Shown: piece after piece, positions 17,601-21,279 of the stretch | How positions within the stretch are numbered: the first letter of the stretch is position 1 | Layout: each line of letters starts with the position of its first letter | Assembly: GCA_044225565.1 (NCBI GenBank) | Contig: JBGAIL010000073.1 | Coordinates: forward strand, 1 to 21,279 | Reading direction: 5' to 3' | DNA from: CAVXAE01 sp044225565 | GTDB lineage: Bacteria; Pseudomonadota; Gammaproteobacteria; Steroidobacterales; Steroidobacteraceae | Length of the DNA: 21,279 bases | The notes under the pieces: model-generated | Told to the model about the DNA's origin: nothing | Database searches by the model: none | The model's input: only the letters and a program-made list of their open reading frames with translations | Translations under genes and position numbers: made by a program

Positions 17601-17748
17601 CGATCTCGTGGGTCGCACCACGGGCCTGCGTCACCTCCCATGGGGTCGCCTCCGGCCATGCCCGTCCCTGGGCGCACGCCAACATCGTTGCGAGACACAG
17701 CGGGAGCGCCGCGAATGAAAGCCAGCCCGCTCTTCCCGTCGCTCTCAA
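14614..17748 (-). CDS. Exported TolB-like beta-propeller / amidohydrolase fusion (copy 2, intact)
   Basis: A 1044-residue protein read from a TTG codon (17748-17746). This TTG overlaps the TBDR 2 stop as TTGA; no ATG or GTG exists before the signal-peptide core (GWLSFAALPLCLATMLACAQG). A longer reading to 18072 would only mirror TBDR 2 coding sequence. PD40 blades (SPDGRWIVLDLLGHLY, YSPDGRAIAFVSERGG, WSPDGRAIVAQRQ, WSADGRWLAFV) fill roughly residues 30-670. The amidohydrolase domain starts near 676 and ends with the GRIADLVLLDADPL signature. Candidate ligands are Lys832, His859, His881 and His959. The usual HxH motif reads DMHSA (His734, Ala736), so one metal ligand appears lost. It is paralogous over its length to the split gene at 7997-11323. 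It probably hydrolyses an amide-type substrate brought in by TBDR 2. Confidence 0.88.
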   Translation of the reverse strand: MRATGRAGWLSFAALPLCLATMLACAQGRAWPEATPWEVTQARGATHEIDFVATEASWTSLDPSPDGRWIVLDLLGHLYRMPASGGAASCLTQDSGIAVNFHPKYSPDGRAIAFVSERGGYHNLWLMRPDGTQPRLLVAEKDIVVASPVWSPDGRAIVAQRQSTRTAGNYLQAALGLWRYSADGGAPAPLTDEATAPGASSASFSPDGRFLYYQFFAGADADTIDLTRGDYRIARMDLASRAVQVLTSGLAPVVSPDGRWLAFARRTAGEVMNRGGILYGPRNGLWLRDLRSGAERLLMQDIDPDIADGGNINGVVPALLPRYAWEPQSRHILIAQGGGIRRVAADAGTVQSLGFSARVHRVISQRVQVARRISDSPASVKSFRWASASPDGRRLVFQALGRHWIRKVSERSAHRLTTGMPLVTEFMPTWSADGRWLAFVTRERPQSGHLWKVSSISGELSQLTTLPSGYLNPLWSADGSAVFAVDVCRIVERCGAGARAGDYELWRIPAAGGERIHVATLAESSFAPPVPVHGPEGRLFFTEHLRRKFEPQTRLVSVRPDGSERRVHMTLPYSEVVAPSPEGRWVAIEKRSDVFVAPFGSGASAQSLSRDDLYGRTPMRVERLSAQGARDPRWLNESQLQLTGAQTYVVRDMASGRTRQRRLHLEMQRPDDGTSVALRDARIITLDRGSVIENGTIVVRGRRIACVGQCDLRGVSRAIDAQGATIIPGLVDMHSAIRPPADVLTPPRSEELEEELSYGITTTFAPSDASSYIYPLAELVEAGVLRGPRLFSAADYFRNDDNARTDYVEVRNLEDARHEAGKNQHAGAVALKNLQLASASERQQLAEAARSAGLAITGHLETGFFEYGLSLAMEGYTGAQHVPTMVPLYADAARFFGQARFIFNATLGIEGAVANSGYFADEGERLRVVRATTDYPFPFQTKFAADVTREGGLATMASHGPGFAAHQEIWMLSRGLGPLRALEASSLNGARFLGLERDIGSIAPGRIADLVLLDADPLDDIHNTRAIRSVMKDGVLHGRDAAAP

Positions 17749-20336
17749 CGCGTTGACTTGAAGGAATATCCGAAGCGCAGGCCGAACGTGCGAGGGATGA
17801 ATATCGCGCGTGTTCCGCGGATGTCCGAGCCGCCCGTGATGCCGACCCAGTAGACCTCGTCGGTGACGTTCTCCGCGTACGCCGTGAGGCTCCAGCGGTC
17901 CGTGGCAATGCCGAGAGACACATCCACCACGGAGAACTCGGGCATCTCCCACACCGGCTCGTGGCTGGTCGATCCGAAAGCACTGTCCTGCCATTTGTAG
18001 CCTATCCGCAGCTGTCCGCGGTACTCGTCGTTGATCGCGCGCTCGTAGGTCGCGGTCGCGTTCAACGTCCACGGCCGGATGCCGGGAATCTTGGTGCGCT
18101 CCACGCTGCCGAATCCGTCGATCTGCGTGTCCACGTACCCGACTCCGCCGTCCAGCGTCCAGTGCTCGGAGAGCCGCGCCGTGGTCTCGAGCTCGATGCC
18201 GCGGGCACTGCCCTTGCCGCCGTTCACGTCGAAGTCGTAGGGATAGTCCGGGTCCAGGATGGCAGGCCCCCGGATCTGCAGATCCTGGTAATCCATGTAG
18301 AACGCGGCCAGCGAGTAGCTCAGCCGCCGGCCGAGCCTGCCTTTCAAGCCGACCTCGTAGTTCTTGAGATATTCGTTATCTACCGTCGCAGGCACGTCGA
18401 TGACGCCCTGCTCCGTCGGATGAGGCCCGACCGCGAGCGGATTGTTGCCGTAGCCCGGGCGGAAGCCCGTGGAGAACTGGCCATACAGCATCGTGTCGGC
18501 ATTCAGGTCCCAGCTCAATGCGATGCGCGGATCGAACTCGTTCAGCTTGCTGCGGACCAGGTTGACCACCTCGAAGTACTGCCCGTCCACGAGCGAAACC
18601 GCATCCCCGTAGGCGTTCTTCAAATCCGTGTAGCGGGCACCGGCCGAGAGATGCCAGCGATCGGTGATGTCCCAGAACAGGTTCGCGAAGACCGCCGACG
18701 TCTCGATCGAGCGGTCGGTGAGGAAGTTGATGAAGAACGGATAGGAGCCCGCGAGGGCGCCGTCGCCTTCGGAGTAGCGCCCTCCCTGCGGCACGCGGTC
18801 CTTGATGTGGACGGCACCCAGCACCCAGTTGAAGGGGCTCTCCCGCTTCGAGGACAACCGCAGCTCGACCGAATTCGCGTAGTTGTGCACGAAGTAGTGG
18901 GTGCGCTGCACGGCGAACTCGGACCGGTCGAGGTCCTGGGAGCCGAGCTCGTCGTACTGGAAATGCCCGTAGATGAGGTCGACCGCGGAGGTGCCGAGAT
19001 CGTATGTCGCGCGGAGCGACCCCATGATGTGCGTGAGGTCGGTCCGGTCGGGATCGTCGAGCTTGACCTGGCCGCCGTCGGTTCCGGCATCCCCGATGAA
19101 ATCCACCGCGACGTCGCGATACTGGCCGCCGAGCGATTCCAGTGTCGCGATGGCGGCGGCCTTGCCGGCCTCGCCGCCGAAGTGGCGGTCGAGATAGAGG
19201 CCATCGTCCAGGCCGTAGCGCTGCTCCTCGTACGAGAAGGCCGCCGCGATCTTCAGCCGCTCGGTCGCGTTCCAGAGCGCAGACAGGCGCGCGCCGTAGT
19301 GGTTCTTGCTGGAAGTGCCGCCTCCGGGACCCACGTTGCGCACTGCGCCGTCGCTGTCGAACGTGTAGGCCACGGTGCGCACCGCCAGCGTGTCGCTGAG
19401 CGGGATGTTGATCACCGCCTTGTGCAGGGCGCTGTCGAAACGGCTGTAGTCGACGGTGGCCTTGAGCTCCAGGGCGTCCATCTTCGGCTGCGCGGTGATG
19501 ATGTTGAGCGTGCCACCGAGGGAGCTGGAGCCCGTCAACGTCCCCTGGGGGCCTCGCAGCACCTCGATGCGCTCGATGTCGAACACCTGTGAGGACAGGA
19601 TCGGCCTTTCATCGACGGAACCGTAGCCCGAGTCGTCCACGGTGACCGCGATGGGCGCGTACTGGCCACCGCCGTTGTTCACGCCACGCATCACCACTCG
19701 AGGCGAGGTCACACCAGTGGACGTGTACGTGGCGTTGGGGATATTGAACACGAAGTCGTCGAGGCCCTGCACGCGCAGGGTCTCAAGCTTGTCCGCGCTC
19801 AATACGGTCATGCTGATCGGCACCGAGGCGGCCGACTCCGTGCGCTTCTGCGCGGTCACCATCACCTCCTGGAGGTCGTCATCGCTGCGTCCCCGCGCCT
19901 GCGAATCGGGAGATGCGCCGCCACCCGCGCCGGCTGCCGTGGAATCCGTGCGCTGGGTACCGTCGGTCTGAGCCAGACGCATTGAGCCGGGCAGCGAGGT
20001 CCCTGCGGTGTGCTTGCCTTTCGGGTCGCTCGCGGAGATCACCATGACCGTCTTGTCGTCCAGGAAGCGATGCTTCAGGCCCGTGCCGGCAAGAAGCCTC
20101 TCGAGCGCCTCGTCTGCCGTCATGCCGCCCCGGACCGCGGGAGCCTGCACGCCCGTCTCCAGCTCCGAATAGAGCACCACCTGCAGCCCGGTCTGGCGGG
20201 CGAGCTCGTTCAGCGCATCCCCGATGGGCTGCGCGGCGATGTCGAGTGAAACCGGCTGCGCGGCCCGCGCCGGCGGATGGCCGGCGCCGCAGACGAGCAC
20301 ACAGCCCAGCAAGGCGATCTTGAACGGATTCATCAT
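17745..20336 (-). CDS. TonB-dependent outer-membrane receptor with STN signalling domain (TBDR 2)
   Basis: An 863-residue protein with a signal peptide (about 1-26, ending ARAAQ). The STN domain spans about 28-100 (SLDIAAQPIGDALNELARQTG). A Gly/Ser/Asp-rich linker leads to a TonB-box-like LQEVMVTAQKR (155-165). The plug (about 165-285) carries IERIEVLRGPQGTLTGSSSLGG, and the barrel ends TFGLRFGYSFKSTR. The STN domain marks it as a signal-transducing receptor, matching sigma 2 and FecR 2 encoded divergently. ATG 20336 or the adjacent ATG 20333 begins the signal peptide; the longer reading to 21266 is antisense to sigma 2. Its stop overlaps the start of the propeller/amidohydrolase. It resembles TBDR 1 in layout but is clearly divergent in sequence. 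Ligand unknown. Confidence 0.93.
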   Translation of the reverse strand: MMNPFKIALLGCVLVCGAGHPPARAAQPVSLDIAAQPIGDALNELARQTGLQVVLYSELETGVQAPAVRGGMTADEALERLLAGTGLKHRFLDDKTVMVISASDPKGKHTAGTSLPGSMRLAQTDGTQRTDSTAAGAGGGASPDSQARGRSDDDLQEVMVTAQKRTESAASVPISMTVLSADKLETLRVQGLDDFVFNIPNATYTSTGVTSPRVVMRGVNNGGGQYAPIAVTVDDSGYGSVDERPILSSQVFDIERIEVLRGPQGTLTGSSSLGGTLNIITAQPKMDALELKATVDYSRFDSALHKAVINIPLSDTLAVRTVAYTFDSDGAVRNVGPGGGTSSKNHYGARLSALWNATERLKIAAAFSYEEQRYGLDDGLYLDRHFGGEAGKAAAIATLESLGGQYRDVAVDFIGDAGTDGGQVKLDDPDRTDLTHIMGSLRATYDLGTSAVDLIYGHFQYDELGSQDLDRSEFAVQRTHYFVHNYANSVELRLSSKRESPFNWVLGAVHIKDRVPQGGRYSEGDGALAGSYPFFINFLTDRSIETSAVFANLFWDITDRWHLSAGARYTDLKNAYGDAVSLVDGQYFEVVNLVRSKLNEFDPRIALSWDLNADTMLYGQFSTGFRPGYGNNPLAVGPHPTEQGVIDVPATVDNEYLKNYEVGLKGRLGRRLSYSLAAFYMDYQDLQIRGPAILDPDYPYDFDVNGGKGSARGIELETTARLSEHWTLDGGVGYVDTQIDGFGSVERTKIPGIRPWTLNATATYERAINDEYRGQLRIGYKWQDSAFGSTSHEPVWEMPEFSVVDVSLGIATDRWSLTAYAENVTDEVYWVGITGGSDIRGTRAIFIPRTFGLRFGYSFKSTR

Positions 20337-20355
20337 GGTCCCGTGGTCTCCCCAG

Positions 20356-20394
20356 TGTTGACCGCTCGGGCCCCGAGGCCCGGCACTGTCAACA
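20356..20394. repeat. Inverted repeat TGTTGAC-N25-GTCAACA upstream of TBDR 2
   Basis: Perfect 7-bp arms TGTTGAC (20356-20362) and GTCAACA (20388-20394) bracket an internal hairpin, CTCGG-GCC-CCGAG (20365-20377). It lies 20-58 bp upstream of the TBDR 2 start codon, in the sigma 2 / TBDR 2 divergent region. It could be a regulator binding site or a leader structure of TBDR 2 mRNA. No assignment is possible from sequence alone. Confidence 0.4.
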
Positions 20395-20419
20395 TGAGAG
20401 CGTCCGCCCCGCAGGTTGG

Positions 20420-20437
20420 GGACAACAAATTTTGTCC
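20420..20437. promoter_or_regulatory. AT-rich inverted repeat, candidate operator between TBDR 2 and sigma 2
   Basis: GGACAA (20420-20425) and TTGTCC (20432-20437) are perfect 6-bp arms around CAAATT, the most AT-rich spot in this GC-rich region. On the plus strand, TTGTCC with TACTCT 17 bp downstream (20455-20460) is a weak -35/-10 pair that would suit sigma 2 if translation starts at ATG 20487. The repeat would then overlap the -35 element and could be an operator. The promoter reading is tentative. Confidence 0.4.
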
Positions 20438-20462
20438 TCAAAACCCCTTCCGAATACTCTAC

Positions 20463-21014
20463 ATGAGGCAACCAGGCCGCCAGAGAATGTCGCAGGTCGA
20501 ACCTTCCAGCAGCGCCCCTACCGCCTTTCGGCTCGAGCAGTACGCCGAGGAGCTCTATCGCTTCCTGCTCCGCAGGCTGCGCCGCAGGCAGGAGGCGGAA
20601 GACCTGCTGCAGGCCGTATACGTGCGATTCCTGCAGACCCCTCACAACGAGCTGGTCCGCCAGCCCCGCGCCTATCTGTACCGCATCGCGACCAACCTGG
20701 TCAGCGAGTTCGGCCTGCGCTCGCGCCGGGATCCTGTCATCTACGACTCCGAGGCCGCGGCTCACACTGCCGAGCACGCCACCGCGGAGCAGGCGGGCGA
20801 GGATGCGCTCGGCGACCGCCTTGCGCTCGAACAGCAGCTGCAACGGGTCGTGATGCAGCTCCCCAGGACCTACCGCACGGTATTGCTGCTGCGGGCAGTC
20901 GAAGGGCTCTCGTTCGAGGAAATCGCGGCGCGCTGCGCAATCACGGAGCAGTCGGCACGCAAGTACCTGGTGCGCGCCATGGCGCTGTGCCGGACGGCGA
21001 ACTGGGAGAAGTAG
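20463..21014 (+). CDS. FecI-family ECF RNA polymerase sigma factor (sigma 2)
   Basis: 183 residues from ATG 20463, or 175 from ATG 20487. Neither has a strong Shine-Dalgarno sequence; 20487 would fit better if the weak -10 at 20455 is used. Sigma-2 (about 25-90 from the first ATG) contains EAEDLLQAVYVRFLQ and RAYLYRIATNLV. Sigma-4 (about 120-175) contains LPRTYRTVLLLRAVEGLSFEE and the helix IAARCAITEQSARKYLVRA. It is divergent from TBDR 2 and followed 3 bp later by FecR 2, so it should activate the TBDR 2 operon when that receptor is occupied. It differs clearly from sigma 1 in sequence, so the two circuits probably recognise different promoters. Consistent with this, the element shared by TBDR 1 and the split gene is not seen before TBDR 2. 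Confidence 0.9.
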   Translation: MRQPGRQRMSQVEPSSSAPTAFRLEQYAEELYRFLLRRLRRRQEAEDLLQAVYVRFLQTPHNELVRQPRAYLYRIATNLVSEFGLRSRRDPVIYDSEAAAHTAEHATAEQAGEDALGDRLALEQQLQRVVMQLPRTYRTVLLLRAVEGLSFEEIAARCAITEQSARKYLVRAMALCRTANWEK

Positions 21015-21017
21015 GCC

Positions 21018-21279
21018 ATGGATGCCGTAGGCAAGCAGATTTCGGAGGAGGCCGCCGAGTGGCTGCTGCGGCTCGAGGAGAATCCGGCGGCTCGCCATCA
21101 CGCCGAGTTCACTGCGTGGCTCGCGCGATCGCCGCGTCACATGGACGAGTTCCTGATGGTGGAAGCCAGTTTCCGGACCGTGCAGCGCTTCTATCCCCGC
21201 GAACGGGTGGCGCTGGAAGCAGGCATGCCCGCGCCTGCGGGCGAGGTCATTCCATTCCGGCAGCACGCTGCGAAAGAAG
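21018..21279 (+). CDS. FecR-family anti-sigma factor, N-terminal part (FecR 2), cut by window edge
   Basis: 87 codons are visible from ATG 21018, 3 bp after the sigma 2 stop, and run off the right edge. The visible part is the DUF4880-like cytoplasmic domain: EEAAEWLLRLEENPA (10-24), FTAWLARSPRHMDEF (31-45), then a polar linker. The membrane segment and the periplasmic FecR domain would lie beyond the window. The domain type and the position after an ECF sigma gene support the call. It would be the anti-sigma partner of sigma 2 and relay for TBDR 2. Confidence 0.85.
   Translation, partial: MDAVGKQISEEAAEWLLRLEENPAARHHAEFTAWLARSPRHMDEFLMVEASFRTVQRFYPRERVALEAGMPAPAGEVIPFRQHAAKE

Noticed and set aside
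17961..19592. 543-codon plus-strand open frame
   Set aside because: Antisense to the TBDR 2 barrel, which has clear receptor motifs; no domain is recognisable on this strand.
20345..20359. Third copy of the shared promoter block (ACTGGGG on the minus strand before TBDR 2)
   Set aside because: Only about 9 of 15 bases match. The matching second block is absent, and its expected position would fall inside the TBDR 2 coding sequence.
1..21279. tRNA, rRNA, CRISPR arrays, transposases or attachment sites
   Set aside because: I looked for repeat-spacer patterns, transposase motifs and RNA-gene signatures and saw none. Coding density leaves little room.

Overview
The window is GC-rich and densely coding. 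No intergenic gap exceeds about 150 bp, and there are no tRNA, rRNA, CRISPR or insertion-sequence signatures. TonB-dependent receptors (TBDRs) with N-terminal STN signalling domains, FecI-type ECF sigma factors and FecR anti-sigma factors point to a Gram-negative proteobacterium. GC content and gene style fit an environmental, macromolecule-scavenging gamma- or alphaproteobacterium (Steroidobacter, xanthomonad or sphingomonad-like). That placement is inference only.

The window holds two trans-envelope-regulated nutrient-uptake modules facing the same way. Module 1 (about 1-11323) has a minus-strand run: ECF sigma 1 (7859-7371), FecR 1 (7374-6409), TBDR 1 (6286-3872), a TAT-exported M19-like dipeptidase (3875-2724), a membrane-anchored PAF-acetylhydrolase-like esterase (2711-1206) and a YtcJ-like amidohydrolase (1201 to beyond base 1). 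Most junctions overlap or are a few bases apart. Divergent from sigma 1 on the plus strand is a large exported beta-propeller/amidohydrolase gene (7997-11323), split by one in-frame TGA at 9428-9430.

Module 2 (about 11315-21279) has a minus-strand run: TBDR 2 (20336-17745), an intact paralogue of the propeller/amidohydrolase (17748-14614), an S9 prolyl-oligopeptidase-type peptidase (14594-12621) and an acyl-CoA dehydrogenase (12496-11315). Divergent from TBDR 2 are ECF sigma 2 (20463-21014) and the start of FecR 2 (21018 to the window end).

Proposed working model (inference): each TBDR senses and imports an amide-, peptide- or acyl-peptide-like compound. Its STN domain signals through FecR to the ECF sigma factor. 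The co-transcribed exported or periplasmic hydrolases (dipeptidase, amidohydrolases, S9 peptidase, esterase) then dismantle the substrate. The acyl-CoA dehydrogenase could feed a released acyl chain into oxidation.

The most informative non-coding observation is a two-block promoter-like element found twice. One copy is just upstream of TBDR 1 and the other is just upstream of the propeller/amidohydrolase gene. It suggests that these divergent transcription units form one regulon, probably controlled by the adjacent FecI-type sigma factor.
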